In this document: positions 1 to 8,852 of the stretch, piece after piece | How the letters are laid out: every line of letters starts with the position of its first letter | Position numbering within the stretch: position 1 is the stretch's first letter | Origin: an uncultured Rhodobacterales bacterium | GTDB lineage: Bacteria > Pseudomonadota > Alphaproteobacteria > Rhodobacterales > Rhodobacteraceae | NCBI GenBank assembly: GCA_903873585.1 | Contig: CAIQOV010000014.1 | Span: forward strand, 1 to 64,000 | DNA length: 64,000 nucleotides | Direction of reading: 5' to 3' | The notes under the pieces: generated by a model | What the model was told of the DNA's origin: nothing | The model's database searches: none | Seen by the model: the letters and a program-made list of their open reading frames with translations, nothing else | Translations under genes and position numbers: made by a program

Positions 1-313
1 AATGAGACTTGAAGCCCTCAGTCTCTGACGGGCGGGTTGGACCGCAAACCTGCGTAAACGCCTTTAAAAGTCAATTTTCGCAATTATACTAGGGACTTCA
101 CTTCTCCCCGCCCAGAGAGTTCGCTGCCAGGACCTCTCCCTCCGCCAATACACCTTTCAAACAACTGCCCCCCTCAATTGAAAATATGCCCCGCGACGGC
201 ACCTCACCTAAGGGGGCGCCCCGCAATCGCGGGCGGCACAGGGCGCTCTTGTTGAAGGGGGACATTTCATCAAAGCGCTGCGATGGGTCGCAAATCCCAA
301 CGGCGCTTGCGGT
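1..313. other. gene-free left edge of window
   Basis: I see no convincing coding region, tRNA or strong terminator here. The only listed ORF (186-395 +) has no recognisable product and runs into the 3' end of the photolyase gene on the other strand. A few short GC-rich inverted repeats occur around 218-236, but none is followed by a T-run. The upstream neighbour lies outside the window. Confidence 0.5.
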
Positions 314-1831
314 CTATAATCCCGCCAGAAAGAGGTCGGCAGATTGGGTGATCTGTGCGCGCTGCTCTTGCGGCATTTTTGACAGGGTTACATAGGGCAG
401 CGACATGCGTGGGTTGGGCTTTAACGTCGCTTCGTTCTTTATCAGAAAATTCCAGTACAGATAGTTGAACGGGCACGCCTTGGGCCCCAGTTTAACCTTG
501 GGGTCAAAAGCACAGCCTTGGCAATAATCTGACATGCGGTCGATATAAGCGCCCGAAGCGGCATAGGGTTTCGATCCGATCCGGCCGCCGTCAGCGTGCA
601 AGACCATGCCGTGCACATTGGGCAATTCAACCCACTCGAAGGCGTCGGCATAGACGGCCAGATACCACGCTTCAATCTGCGCTGGTGCAATTGCGGCCAG
701 CAGCGCGAAGTTGCCCGTGACCATCAGGCGCTGGATGTGGTGGGCATAGGCATGGCGGCGCGTGGTGCCAATACATTCGGCCATGCAGCGCATCGGTGTT
801 TGCCCCGTCCAATACAACGCGGGCAGATCGCGGGTGGCGTTCAGGTGGTTTGTTTGGGCGTAGTCGGGCATTTCCGCCCAGTAGATGCCGCGCACAAACT
901 CGCGCCAGCCAAGGATCTGGCGGATAAAGCCCTCAACCGCGTTGATCGCGGCCGCGCCCGCGTGATAGGCCGCTTCGGCCCGCGCACAGACTTCGCGGGC
1001 GGTCAGCAGGCCGATGTTCAGATAAGGCGAGATCAGGCTGTGATACATGAAATCCTCGCCCGCCTTCATCGCGTCTTGATAATCGCCGAAGTTGGGCAGG
1101 CAGTCGGTGATAAAATGGTCTAGAGCGTGCACGGCATCGCCGCGTGTTACCGCCCAGCCGAAGGGTTCAAGATCGCCGAAGTGATGGCCGAAACGGGCAG
1201 CGACAAGGGTTAGCACATCGCGCGTGATGGCGTCGGGTACAAAGCGGCGGCGGGGCGGTGGGCGCAGGCCGCGCGGCAGGGCCTTGCGGTTGTCGGGGTC
1301 AAAGTTCCATTGCCCGCCTTCGGGGCCATCGTCGCGCATCAAAACACCGGTGCGGCGGCGCATCTCACGGTAAAAGAACTCCATCCGGCCCGTCTTGCGA
1401 GCCTTGGTCAGGGCGGCAAAATCTGACCGCGCGCAGAAAAAGCGGTCATCCTGCCGGATATCAAGTGCTGCCCCCGTTTCCCACGTTTGCATCATCTGGC
1501 GCACCCGCCATTCGCTTGGCTCGGTCACGATGATGGATGCGGGCCTGTGGCGCTGCACGGCGCGCGCCAGTTCCGTGCCAAGGTCTTGGCTGTTTTCCGC
1601 CGCATCCATTTGCACGTAATCAACCTTCACCCCCTCATCGCGGAGGGATTGGGCGAAATGGCGCATGGCTGACAGCACAAAAGCGATCTTTTGCGGGTGA
1701 TGGGGCACATTGCTGGCTTCGGCCGCGGCTTCAACCATCAAAACAACGTCTTGCGCGGGGTCAAGATCGGTCAAGGCTGACACATCACGGGTCAACTGGT
1801 CGCCAAGGATAAAGCGCAGATGGCGGGTCAT
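314..1831 (-). CDS. phrB: iron-sulfur (6-4) photolyase / cryptochrome, PhrB/CryB type
   Basis: This 505-residue protein belongs to the deoxyribodipyrimidine photolyase-related (FeS-BCP, also called CryPro) family, light-driven flavoproteins that repair (6-4) photoproducts or act as photoreceptors. The start [11 protein letters not shown] is the Rossmann antenna domain and the C-terminal two thirds is the helical FAD domain. Four cysteines at about 349, 437, 440 and 453 have the 88-3-13 spacing of the [4Fe-4S] ligands of Agrobacterium PhrB and Rhodobacter CryB. Length equals the family norm. The start overlaps the stop of the upstream DUF2256 gene in an ATGA arrangement, so the two are probably translationally coupled. 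Whether it is mainly a repair enzyme or a sensor cannot be told from sequence. Confidence 0.93.
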   Translation of the reverse strand: MTRHLRFILGDQLTRDVSALTDLDPAQDVVLMVEAAAEASNVPHHPQKIAFVLSAMRHFAQSLRDEGVKVDYVQMDAAENSQDLGTELARAVQRHRPASIIVTEPSEWRVRQMMQTWETGAALDIRQDDRFFCARSDFAALTKARKTGRMEFFYREMRRRTGVLMRDDGPEGGQWNFDPDNRKALPRGLRPPPRRRFVPDAITRDVLTLVAARFGHHFGDLEPFGWAVTRGDAVHALDHFITDCLPNFGDYQDAMKAGEDFMYHSLISPYLNIGLLTAREVCARAEAAYHAGAAAINAVEGFIRQILGWREFVRGIYWAEMPDYAQTNHLNATRDLPALYWTGQTPMRCMAECIGTTRRHAYAHHIQRLMVTGNFALLAAIAPAQIEAWYLAVYADAFEWVELPNVHGMVLHADGGRIGSKPYAASGAYIDRMSDYCQGCAFDPKVKLGPKACPFNYLYWNFLIKNEATLKPNPRMSLPYVTLSKMPQEQRAQITQSADLFLAGL

Positions 1832-1995
1832 GGCTTGGCCCTTGCGGGGGCGGCTTTGCCCCCTGCGCGGCAGCGGTCAGAGCAATGGGTGACATTTTCC
1901 CAATCGCGCTGCCACTTTTTGCGCCATGTGAACGGCAAACCGCAGACCACGCAGGTCTTAAAGGGAAGGTCGGATTTCTTGCGCATCTTGGGCAT
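1828..1995 (-). CDS. DUF2256 small zinc-ribbon-like protein (not in ORF track)
   Basis: Reading the complement gives a 55-residue ORF beginning [15 protein letters not shown] and containing [18 protein letters not shown] followed by CSDRC. This is the DUF2256 signature: two cysteine pairs (C15/C18 and C39/C43) with a basic, Trp-rich middle, suggesting a small zinc-binding domain. A second in-frame ATG at codon 4 (1986) is an alternative start. The stop overlaps the photolyase start (ATGA), so this is the first gene of a two-gene operon. DUF2256 has no established function. The link to photolyase suggests a role in cluster or cofactor loading, or in DNA or RNA binding, but that is inference. 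It was too short for the ORF track. Confidence 0.88.
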   Translation of the reverse strand: MPKMRKKSDLPFKTCVVCGLPFTWRKKWQRDWENVTHCSDRCRAGGKAAPARAKP

Positions 1996-2125
1996 TGGTC
2001 GGTCCTGCGGCGTTCTGGTGCTAGGCTAGCTAGTGCAAGTTTCTTAAGCTGCCAGCCAATCCCTTGATATGGCAACTTTGCCTTGCGCGCTGCACCCGTC
2101 ATACTGCGCCAAACTGGAGGTGGCG

Positions 2126-2995
2126 ATGAACAGGCTTGGGCCAGAGCGGATGTTTCTAACGGTGGTCGAAACCGGCAGTTTTGCGGCGGCGGCGGCACGG
2201 TTGGGCACGGGATCGGGGCAGGCGTCAAAGCTGGTGGCGCGGCTAGAGGCTGACTTGGGCGTCAAACTGCTCAACCGCACCACGCGCGCCTTGTCTTTGA
2301 CCCAAGCAGGGCAAGCCTATGCCGACCGCCTGCGCACCTTGGTCGAAGCGTGGGACGATCTGCAAACCGAGGTGCAAAATGCCGCCGTCGCGCCGCGCGG
2401 GCTGATCCGGCTGACAGCGCCCTTAAGCTTTGGCACCACGCGCCTTGCGCCGCTGCTGGCCCGCTTTGCGACAGAGTTCCCCGAAATTGCGCTTGAGGTG
2501 CACTTTGCCGACCGCGTGGTGAATTTGGTGGAAGAGGGGTTTGATGCCGCCATCCGCGTTGGAACCCCCACTGACACAACCTTGACCGGACGTAAGCTGT
2601 GCACGGCGCGGGTGCTTGCGCTGGCCGCACCCGCCTACCTTACCACCCACGGCACGCCGCAGACGCCCCAAGATCTGGCCAACCACCCCTGCATCATCGA
2701 CCTGAACTTTCGCGAACCGCATCGCTGGCCCTTTCGCACGGGCAAGGTTGCTATCAGCGGGCGGCTGGCCTTTTCCAACGCCAGTGCCTGCCTTGCGGCG
2801 GCAGAGGCGGGATTGGGCATCGCATCAGTTCCCGATTTTGTGGCGGATGCGGCTTTGGCTGACGGGCGGGTTGTGGCGATCTTGACAGACTTTGATCCCC
2901 CGCCTTTGGGGGTTTTCGCCCTGTACCCGTCAGGCCGCCATTTGCCTGCCAAGGTCAGGGTGCTGGTGGATTTCATGGCAAAGGCTTTGCGATAA
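2126..2995 (+). CDS. LysR-family transcriptional regulator
   Basis: A 289-residue LysR-type regulator. The N-terminal winged helix-turn-helix covers roughly residues 5-63 (FLTVVETGSFAAAAARLGTG, then LLNRTTRALSLTQAG) and the rest is a periplasmic-binding-protein-like effector domain (residues 90-289). The ORF track begins at 2069, but the ATG at 2126 is preceded by a good AGGAGG-like site and starts exactly where family members start. It belongs to the CrgA/PA-type subgroup common beside quinone and aldehyde stress genes. It lies 101 bases upstream of and in the same direction as the DoxX operon, so it is the probable regulator of that operon. The inducer is unknown. Confidence 0.93.
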   Translation: MNRLGPERMFLTVVETGSFAAAAARLGTGSGQASKLVARLEADLGVKLLNRTTRALSLTQAGQAYADRLRTLVEAWDDLQTEVQNAAVAPRGLIRLTAPLSFGTTRLAPLLARFATEFPEIALEVHFADRVVNLVEEGFDAAIRVGTPTDTTLTGRKLCTARVLALAAPAYLTTHGTPQTPQDLANHPCIIDLNFREPHRWPFRTGKVAISGRLAFSNASACLAAAEAGLGIASVPDFVADAALADGRVVAILTDFDPPPLGVFALYPSGRHLPAKVRVLVDFMAKALR

Positions 2996-3022
2996 CTTCC
3001 AAAACGGAAGCAATAACCTTCC
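2992..3022. promoter_or_regulatory. candidate LysR operator upstream of doxX operon
   Basis: Two near-identical blocks, ATAACTTCC (2992-3000) and ATAACCTTCC (3013-3022), sit 21 bases apart, two helical turns. Between them lies GGAAG, which makes an inverted repeat CTTCC-N5-GGAAG. The element begins at the stop codon of the LysR gene and lies about 75 bases before the DoxX start, a plausible place for LysR-type binding. The assignment is inferred from position and symmetry only. Confidence 0.35.
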
Positions 3023-3096
3023 TTGATGCCAGATTGCGGTGCGAAATGGAAAGGCGCAAATTGGCGTCAGTCAAGATCACTGAAAGGATCAGCGCC

Positions 3097-3510
3097 ATGA
3101 CCACCGTCACCACCAATATTCCGTCCAAGAATTCTGAAACCGCCGCCGCCTTGTTGCGCGTTGTCAACGGCGGGTTGTTCACCTTCCACGGCCTGTTCAA
3201 GGCCTTTGTCTTCACCTTTGCAGGCACCGCTGCCTATTTCCAATCTATCGGCCTGCCAAGCTTTTTGGCCTATCTGACCATCGCGGTTGAGGTTGTGGGC
3301 GGTCTGGCGCTGCTTGCGGGCTATAAGACACGCCTTGTGTCGCTGGTGATGATTCCGGTTCTGCTGGGCGCTGCGTATTTCGGCCACGGCGCGAATGGTT
3401 TTGTGTTTTCGAACCCCAATGGTGGGTGGGAATATCCCGCGTTCTGGGCGGTTGTGATGGCGGTTCAAGCGCTGCTTGGCGCTGGTGCCTACGCGGTTGA
3501 CAACCGTTAA
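3097..3510 (+). CDS. DoxX-family membrane protein (CatD/MhqP-like)
   Basis: A 137-residue integral membrane protein of the DoxX/SURF4 superfamily, with four predicted hydrophobic helices; LLRVVNGGLFTFHGLFKAF is the usual first helix and YLTIAVEVVGGLALLAGY another. The start at 3097 is chosen over 3034 because it follows GAAAGGA and removes a basic leader absent from the family. DoxX proteins such as CatD and MhqP of Bacillus are induced by catechol and quinones and lie next to ring-cleaving dioxygenases, exactly as here. The biochemical role is unsettled: a redox or quinol-related membrane subunit has been proposed. It is the first gene of a tight four-gene operon. Confidence 0.85.
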   Translation: MTTVTTNIPSKNSETAAALLRVVNGGLFTFHGLFKAFVFTFAGTAAYFQSIGLPSFLAYLTIAVEVVGGLALLAGYKTRLVSLVMIPVLLGAAYFGHGANGFVFSNPNGGWEYPAFWAVVMAVQALLGAGAYAVDNR

Positions 3511-3564
3511 CCTGCACTTGGGGCGATGCGCCATGTGCCGCCCCTTCCTTTTTCGGAGACTGCC

Positions 3565-4371
3565 ATGTCCACCGCCTCTGCCCCTGTTGAAATCGCCTCG
3601 ATCACGCTGACGGTTCATGATCTGCCCAAGGTCGCCGCCTATTACGAAAAGCTTCTTGGCCTGCACCGGCTTTCCAGCGACGCGTCCGTGGTGCGCTTGG
3701 GGCTGGGAAGTGAGGTGCTGATCGAATTGCGCGCCGACAAAGCCGCCCGCCGCAGCGACCCGCGCGAGGCGGGGTTGTTTCACACCGCGTTCCTGATGCC
3801 CACGCGGGCGGCTTTGGGATCGTGGCTGATCCATACGGCTGACAGCAAGATCCAACTGCAAGGCGCATCTGACCATCTGGTGTCCGAAGCGATTTATCTC
3901 GCTGATCCCGAAGGCAACGGGATCGAGGTCTATGCCGACCGCCCCCGTGTGGCTTGGTACAACAAAGACGGCAGCATCAAGATGGCGACCGAGGGGCTTG
4001 ATCTGAACGATGTCGCCCGTGCGGCCCAAAAGCCCTATGCCAGCGCCCCTGATGGGCTGACGATCGGCCACGTTCACCTGCAAGTCGGCAATGTGGGCGA
4101 GGCGGAAAAGTTCTACCGTGACATCATAGGCATGCCCGTCACCTCGCATTATCCGGGTGCGGCCTTTTATGGATCGGGCGGGTATCACCACCACATCGCC
4201 ACCAACATCTGGAACAGCCGCAACGCCAAAGCGCGGGCCTTTCCCGCGACCGGCCTTGCCGAAGTGACGCTGCGGGCTGACGCGGGCGATTATGCCGCAA
4301 TTGTGGCGCGGGGCGGATCGGATCGTCTGACAGACCCTTGGGGCACGCCGATTGCCGTGGTCAGGAAATAA
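3565..4371 (+). CDS. VOC-family ring-cleaving dioxygenase (CatE/MhqO-like)
   Basis: A 268-residue protein made of two vicinal-oxygen-chelate modules (residues 8-125 and 165-268). The C-terminal module carries the metal ligand pattern of CatE-type catechol-2,3-dioxygenases: His in GHVHLQV (about 169-171), His in GYHHHIATNIW (208-210) and Glu in LAEVTLR (233). The expected reaction is extradiol cleavage of catechols or methyl-hydroquinones, Fe(II) or Mn(II) dependent, in the cytoplasm. The start at 3565 follows CGGAGA; the track start at 3526 is 13 codons too early. One base separates its stop from the next ATG, so it is co-transcribed with the GST-like reductase. The exact substrate is not readable from sequence. 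Confidence 0.88.
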   Translation: MSTASAPVEIASITLTVHDLPKVAAYYEKLLGLHRLSSDASVVRLGLGSEVLIELRADKAARRSDPREAGLFHTAFLMPTRAALGSWLIHTADSKIQLQGASDHLVSEAIYLADPEGNGIEVYADRPRVAWYNKDGSIKMATEGLDLNDVARAAQKPYASAPDGLTIGHVHLQVGNVGEAEKFYRDIIGMPVTSHYPGAAFYGSGGYHHHIATNIWNSRNAKARAFPATGLAEVTLRADAGDYAAIVARGGSDRLTDPWGTPIAVVRK

Positions 4372-4372
4372 C

Positions 4373-5311
4373 ATGCTGATCAACGGAATATGGCAAGAAG
4401 ACTGGCAACCGGTTCAAGCCAAAGACGAAAAGGGCGGCTTTGTGCGCCAAACTTCCAGCTTTCGCAACTGGGTCACATCTGACGGCAGCAGCGCCTTTGC
4501 GGCCACGGCGGGGCGGTATCATCTGTATGTCGCGCTGATCTGCCCTTGGGCCAGCCGCACGCTGATGGCGCGCAAGCTGAAAGGGTTGGAAAGCGTGGTG
4601 TCGATGTCCATCGTCGAACCGGCCCTAACCCCGCAGGGCTGGCGCTTTGGCACCTATCCGGCGGCCACGCTGGATGAGGTGAACGGCGCGACCTATCTGC
4701 ACCAGCTTTACACCGCCGCCGACCCCGCCTTTACGGGCCGCGCGACCGTGCCCGCGTTGTGGGATAAGCAGACCAAAACCATCGTTTCCAACGAATCCGC
4801 CGATATCGTGCGGATGTTCAACGCGGGCTTTGGCACACTTGCCTCTGGCCCCGATCTGTACCCCGCCGATCTGGCGACCGAGATCGACGCCCTGAACGAT
4901 GTGATCTATGCGGGCCTGAACAACGGCGTTTACCGCGCTGGCTTTGCCACCACTCAACTGGCCTATGACGAGGCTTTTGCCGCTGTATTTGCCACGCTGG
5001 ATTTGCTCGAAGCCCGCCTGTCTGACCAGCGCCCCTATCTGCTTGGCGCGTGCTTCACCGAAACCGACATTCGCACCTTTGTCAGCCTTGTGCGGTTTGA
5101 TGCCGCCTATCATGGGGCGTTCAAATGCAACCTGCGCCGGATTGTCGATTACCCGCATCTGCAAGCCTATCTGGAAAGGGTCTATGCCCTTCCCGATGTG
5201 GCCGCGACGGTGAACATTGACCATATCAAACAGGGCTATTATTCGATCAAAACGCTTAACCCCAACGGCATCGTGCCGGTCGGACCCGATCTGCCTTGGG
5301 TGAAAGCATGA
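4373..5311 (+). CDS. glutathionyl-hydroquinone reductase (Xi-class GST, YqjG/Ecm4 family)
   Basis: A 312-residue Xi-class glutathione transferase. The catalytic cysteine is in LICPWASRT (Cys57), the CPWA motif that replaces the usual GST Tyr/Ser; the C-terminal all-helical domain ends in the family-typical GYYSIKTLNPNGIVPVGP. These enzymes use glutathione to reduce S-glutathionyl-hydroquinones back to hydroquinones. The start ATG at 4373 lies one base after the dioxygenase stop; the track start at 4352 is inside the upstream gene. In this operon it would return glutathione-trapped quinones to hydroquinones for ring cleavage or export. Function is well supported; physiological substrate is inferred. 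Confidence 0.92.
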   Translation: MLINGIWQEDWQPVQAKDEKGGFVRQTSSFRNWVTSDGSSAFAATAGRYHLYVALICPWASRTLMARKLKGLESVVSMSIVEPALTPQGWRFGTYPAATLDEVNGATYLHQLYTAADPAFTGRATVPALWDKQTKTIVSNESADIVRMFNAGFGTLASGPDLYPADLATEIDALNDVIYAGLNNGVYRAGFATTQLAYDEAFAAVFATLDLLEARLSDQRPYLLGACFTETDIRTFVSLVRFDAAYHGAFKCNLRRIVDYPHLQAYLERVYALPDVAATVNIDHIKQGYYSIKTLNPNGIVPVGPDLPWVKA

Positions 5312-5886
5312 CAACGCTTGTGTTGATGCTGCACGGTGTCGGGTCAAACGGTGCGGATCTTGCAGGGTTGGTGCGGTATTTTCAGCCTGTCGTGCCAGAC
5401 AGCGTTTTTGAATCCCCCGATGCGCCGCATGTGTTCGGCACATCGGGAAACGCGCGGCAGTGGTTTTCGGTTTCAGGCATCACAGAAGCCAACCGCCCTG
5501 CAAGGGTCGTGGCGGCGCGGGCGGGGCTGGATGCGCTGATTGACGCAAGCGTGGCGCAGACCAAGGCGCGCGACGTGGTTCTGATCGGGTTCAGTCAAGG
5601 CGCTATTATGGCGCTTGATGCCTTGGCCCGTGGCAAGGTGGCAAAGGTGGTGGCATTTGCCGGACGATTGGCCTTTGACGGCACCCCGACCCCAGCCCTC
5701 AAAGCCCGCGCCCTTTTGATCGGCGGCACGGCTGATCAAGTCATGCCGCACCACTTCAGCTCCGAGGCGGGGGCAAGGCTTGCTGCGGCAGGCGTCAAAA
5801 CCCAAGTCGTGAGTCTTCCTGACGTTGCGCATACGATCACGGCCCAAGGCATCACCCTTGCGCAGGGGTTTCTGGCCAAGGATTGA
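5308..5886 (+). CDS. alpha/beta hydrolase, phospholipase/carboxylesterase family (MhqD/YpfH-like)
   Basis: A 192-residue alpha/beta hydrolase with nucleophile Ser96 in GFSQG, acid Asp143 in GTADQVMP and His175 in DVAHTIT, a complete triad. An oxyanion-hole stretch LMLHGVGSNGADL lies at the N terminus. The family includes YpfH and Bacillus MhqD, which sits beside ring-cleaving dioxygenases in quinone-responsive operons. Its ATG overlaps the stop of the upstream gene (ATGA), indicating translational coupling as last gene of the operon. The track start at 5296 is four codons early. The substrate is unknown; hydrolysis of a ring-cleavage product or a glutathione thioester are possibilities. Confidence 0.88.
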   Translation: MTTLVLMLHGVGSNGADLAGLVRYFQPVVPDSVFESPDAPHVFGTSGNARQWFSVSGITEANRPARVVAARAGLDALIDASVAQTKARDVVLIGFSQGAIMALDALARGKVAKVVAFAGRLAFDGTPTPALKARALLIGGTADQVMPHHFSSEAGARLAAAGVKTQVVSLPDVAHTITAQGITLAQGFLAKD

Positions 5887-6131
5887 TTCCCCTTTGCCCA
5901 AGCCCTGCCTGCGACCCATCGCGCGGATGCGTGACTTCGGTCGCCTTGCACAGTGCGCAACCTATCTTATGGCCGATTTTTTCGGCGAGCCTAACTGCGC
6001 CTTGCAGTCGCGGCCAATAAACCTTGGCAATACACTTTTAATCTTGATCAAAGCCATGAAAAACCCTGAACTTTCCTGCCTTTCGGCAAGCGAGTTCAAT
6101 GACTTAGCTTAATTTTGTGATTTTGCCGAAA

Positions 6132-6206
6132 TGGCAGCCCGTAGGGGAGTCGAACCCCTCTTACCTGGTTGAAAACCAGGTGTCCTAACCGATAGACGAA
6201 CGGGCC
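6132..6206 (-). tRNA. tRNA-Glu (anticodon TTC), CCA encoded
   Basis: The complement folds as a tRNA: acceptor GGCCCGT/ACGGGCT (first pair G-U), anticodon stem CCTGG/CCAGG with loop TTTTCAA giving anticodon TTC, and T-arm GAGGGGTTCGACTCCCC. Discriminator G73 and CCA are encoded. It lies 60 bases downstream of recJ in the same orientation. Confidence 0.96.
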
Positions 6207-6266
6207 ACTGTCGGTGAGGGGCTGTCTAATCAAGGTCTTCGCGGGGCGCAAGAGGAAATTTTCATC

Positions 6267-8003
6267 TTATGCAAAGGCCGCGTCTTCCAATCGGAATTGT
6301 GGTTTTGACTTGCCGTTCCAATGGTTGATCTCCAAGCGTCCCGCCAGATGCAGGTGGCGGTGGCCGGCCCCTTCCAACGCATCGCCAAGCGGCGTGTCAA
6401 AGGCGTTGAACAACACGCCGTCCACCCGCGCGCCAAGGCTATCGCCAAAGGTCACGCGCAGATGGCCCGTGCCCATGCGGCGGGTGGTGACGCTTTGGTC
6501 GGCAAAGGCAAAGCGCGGGGCAGGCGAGGATGCGCCAAATGGCCCTGCCTGTTCGATCTGTTCGATCAGCTCGACCGTGGCGGCGGTGGGCATCAAAAGC
6601 GCTGTGATGTCCAGATCACCCGCCCCTTGCGTGCCCGCCCCTTGGCGCGCCAACAGCGCCTCTAGCCGCTGCATGGCGGGCAACAGTTGCGCGCGCGTCA
6701 GCGTTAGGCCCGCGGCCATCTTATGCCCGCCGCCTTTCACAATCAGCCCTTCGGCCGCAAGGCGCTGGATGGCGGACCCCAGATCAACCCCCGTCACCGA
6801 GCGGGCCGAGCCTTTGCCAATATCGCCTTCAAACCCGATCACCACGGCGGGTTTGTGCAGCGCCTCTTTCACACGGGCGGCGACGATGCCGACCACGCCG
6901 GGGTGCCAGCCATCTTCGGCGGCCCATGCCAGCGCGCCTTGGGTTCCGTGCGCGTCAACCTGTGCAAGGGCAAGTTCGCGCACCTGCGCCTCGATCTCGC
7001 GCCGTTCGGTGTTGAGCGTTTCCAGCCGCGCGGCCAAGGCTGCGGCCTCGCTCTCTTGATCGGTGGCAAGCAGGCGCGCGCCCAGATCGGCTTGGCCGAT
7101 GCGCCCGCCCGCATTGATGCGCGGCCCCAGCACAAAGCCCAAGGCATAAGAGGTGGGGGCCTGATCCAGCCGCGCACAATCAGCCAGCGCGCGCAGGCCA
7201 ACACGGTCACGCCGCGCCATCACCTTAAGACCCTGCCGCACAAAGGCGCGGTTCACACCGATCAGGGGTGCCACATCGGCCACGGTGGCAAGGGCGACCA
7301 AATCCAGCAGCGCCATCAAATCCGGCCCTTGCTGGCCCTGCGCTTTTAGGCGGCGGTTGGCTTCCACCAAGGTCAAAAACACAACCGAGGCGGCGCACAA
7401 ATGCGCCAGATCGCCGCTTTCATCCTGTCGGTTCGGGTTCACCACGGCAAAAGCCTGCGGCAGGGTTTCGCTGCCCAAGTGGTGATCTAGCACGATAACA
7501 TCGCAACGGGCCGCGGCAATGGGTTCGTGGCTAAGCGTGCCACAATCGACGCATAAGATCAGATCATGTGCCGCGCCAAGAGACGCCATAGCGGGCACGT
7601 TGGGGCCATAGCCTTCGTCAATCCGGTCGGGGATGTACAGCGTGGGCGTCAGCCCAAAGTGCCGCAGCCACACGATCAGCAGGGCCGCTGACGATCCGCC
7701 GTCCACGTCATAATCGGCAAAGATCGCAATGCGTTGGCGCAAAGTGATCGCCTGCAACAGACGCACCGCCGCCCGTTCCATATCGCGCAGCGACAAGGGG
7801 TCGGGCAGCAAGTCACGCAACGCTGGCGACAGATAAGCGCCAGCCCCTTCGGGCGACACACCGCGCAACACCAGCGTCTGGCACAGGGCGGCGGGCAGGC
7901 GGGTGATTTGGCCCATAGCCTCGGCCAACCGCGCGGCCTGTGGTGCCGGGCCCGACCAGCGCCGCCCGGTGAGGGAGAGATCGACGTTCAAAAATGCGCT
8001 CAT
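6267..8003 (-). CDS. recJ: single-stranded-DNA-specific exonuclease RecJ
   Basis: A 578-residue 5'-3' single-strand DNA exonuclease that works in RecF-pathway recombination, mismatch repair and base-excision repair. It has the DHH-superfamily motifs: FADYDVDG (95-102), CVDCGT (about 151), VLDHHLGSE (DHH at 173-175), then the DHHA1 motif with GGHKMAAGLTLT, followed by the C-terminal OB domain. The start is taken at 8003 (MSAFLNVDLSLTG) rather than 8063, because the extra 20 residues are not conserved-looking. It is flanked by tRNA-Glu downstream and by a TauE/SafE permease whose stop is 87 bases upstream; that gene could be co-transcribed with it. Confidence 0.95.
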   Translation of the reverse strand: MSAFLNVDLSLTGRRWSGPAPQAARLAEAMGQITRLPAALCQTLVLRGVSPEGAGAYLSPALRDLLPDPLSLRDMERAAVRLLQAITLRQRIAIFADYDVDGGSSAALLIVWLRHFGLTPTLYIPDRIDEGYGPNVPAMASLGAAHDLILCVDCGTLSHEPIAAARCDVIVLDHHLGSETLPQAFAVVNPNRQDESGDLAHLCAASVVFLTLVEANRRLKAQGQQGPDLMALLDLVALATVADVAPLIGVNRAFVRQGLKVMARRDRVGLRALADCARLDQAPTSYALGFVLGPRINAGGRIGQADLGARLLATDQESEAAALAARLETLNTERREIEAQVRELALAQVDAHGTQGALAWAAEDGWHPGVVGIVAARVKEALHKPAVVIGFEGDIGKGSARSVTGVDLGSAIQRLAAEGLIVKGGGHKMAAGLTLTRAQLLPAMQRLEALLARQGAGTQGAGDLDITALLMPTAATVELIEQIEQAGPFGASSPAPRFAFADQSVTTRRMGTGHLRVTFGDSLGARVDGVLFNAFDTPLGDALEGAGHRHLHLAGRLEINHWNGKSKPQFRLEDAAFA

Positions 8004-8090
8004 ATCGCAGGGATGCCGCAAAGTGCTGGGGGGCGCAAGGGTGGGGGCGGGGCACTTTGCCAAAGTGCTTGCACGCCTGTCGGTGCCGGT

Positions 8091-8852
8091 TCAGAAATAG
8101 CGATAAAACGCCAGTCCGGTCAGCCCGCTGGCCCAGATCAAAATCGCCAGACGCACCCAAGCCGCTGGCAGGCGTTTGGCGATGCGCACCGCGATAAATC
8201 CGCCCGCCACCGCCCCCGCCATCATGATCAGCGATGGCACCCATCGGATCAATCCAGAGTGAATAAAGATCGCAATCGCCACCAAGCTTGACAGGCTGGT
8301 GGTGATATTGCGCACCGCATTGCCTTGGTGCAGCGTCATTTGCGAAAAAATGCCGTAGATGGCGAATAAGATAATCCCCATGCCAAGGCCGAAATAGCCA
8401 CTGTAGATGTAAACGCAAAACTCTAGCGTCAGTTGCAGCCATGCCCATTGGCTGCGCTCAAAATGCGGATAGGTTTCGATCTTGGCCTTTACGCGCGGCC
8501 CTAGGGCAAAGCTGGTGGTGGCAAACAGCAACAACCAAGGCACCGCCGTTTGGAACGAGGCTTGGCCCGTCAGCGTTAAGATCAACGATCCGATCAACCC
8601 GCCCGTGGCTGCCATCACAAGCCTTAGCCCCAGATGTTTTTGCACGGATTTCAGCTCTTGGCGGTAAAGATAGGTGCCCACCAGATTGGCCGGCAAAACC
8701 GCCACAAAGTTAGAAGCGTTGGCCTCGATCTCTGTCATCCCTGCCGCCATAAGCAGCGGAAAGGTCATAAACCCCGCGCCACCGACGATCACATTGATGA
8801 TCCCCGCCATCAGGCCGCCGCAAAACAGCAAGATGATTTCGCCTAAGCCCAT
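8091..8852 (-). CDS. TauE/SafE-family membrane transporter
   Basis: A 253-residue polytopic membrane protein with about eight hydrophobic segments and the duplicated TauE/SafE fold. The N-terminal half begins with GGLMAGIINVIVGGAGFMTFPLLM, a typical Gly-rich entry motif, and the second half contains the equivalent YSGYFGLGMGIILFAIY. Members export or import small organic or inorganic sulfur compounds (sulfite, sulfoacetate, taurine-derived products), but specificity cannot be assigned. It reads in the same direction as recJ and is divergent from the GH3 gene, with 131 bases between starts. Confidence 0.88.
   Translation of the reverse strand: MGLGEIILLFCGGLMAGIINVIVGGAGFMTFPLLMAAGMTEIEANASNFVAVLPANLVGTYLYRQELKSVQKHLGLRLVMAATGGLIGSLILTLTGQASFQTAVPWLLLFATTSFALGPRVKAKIETYPHFERSQWAWLQLTLEFCVYIYSGYFGLGMGIILFAIYGIFSQMTLHQGNAVRNITTSLSSLVAIAIFIHSGLIRWVPSLIMMAGAVAGGFIAVRIAKRLPAAWVRLAILIWASGLTGLAFYRYF

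Noticed and set aside
1-313. Possible start of a mobile element at the left edge
   Set aside because: No terminal inverted repeats or transposase fragment seen in the available bases.
3067-4383. 438-residue minus-strand ORF across DoxX and VOC genes
   Set aside because: It is a shadow in GC-rich DNA; the plus-strand frames carry recognisable families with ribosome sites.
6214-7349. Long plus-strand ORFs opposite recJ
   Set aside because: Low-complexity, Arg/Ser/Pro-rich translations antisense to clear RecJ motifs.
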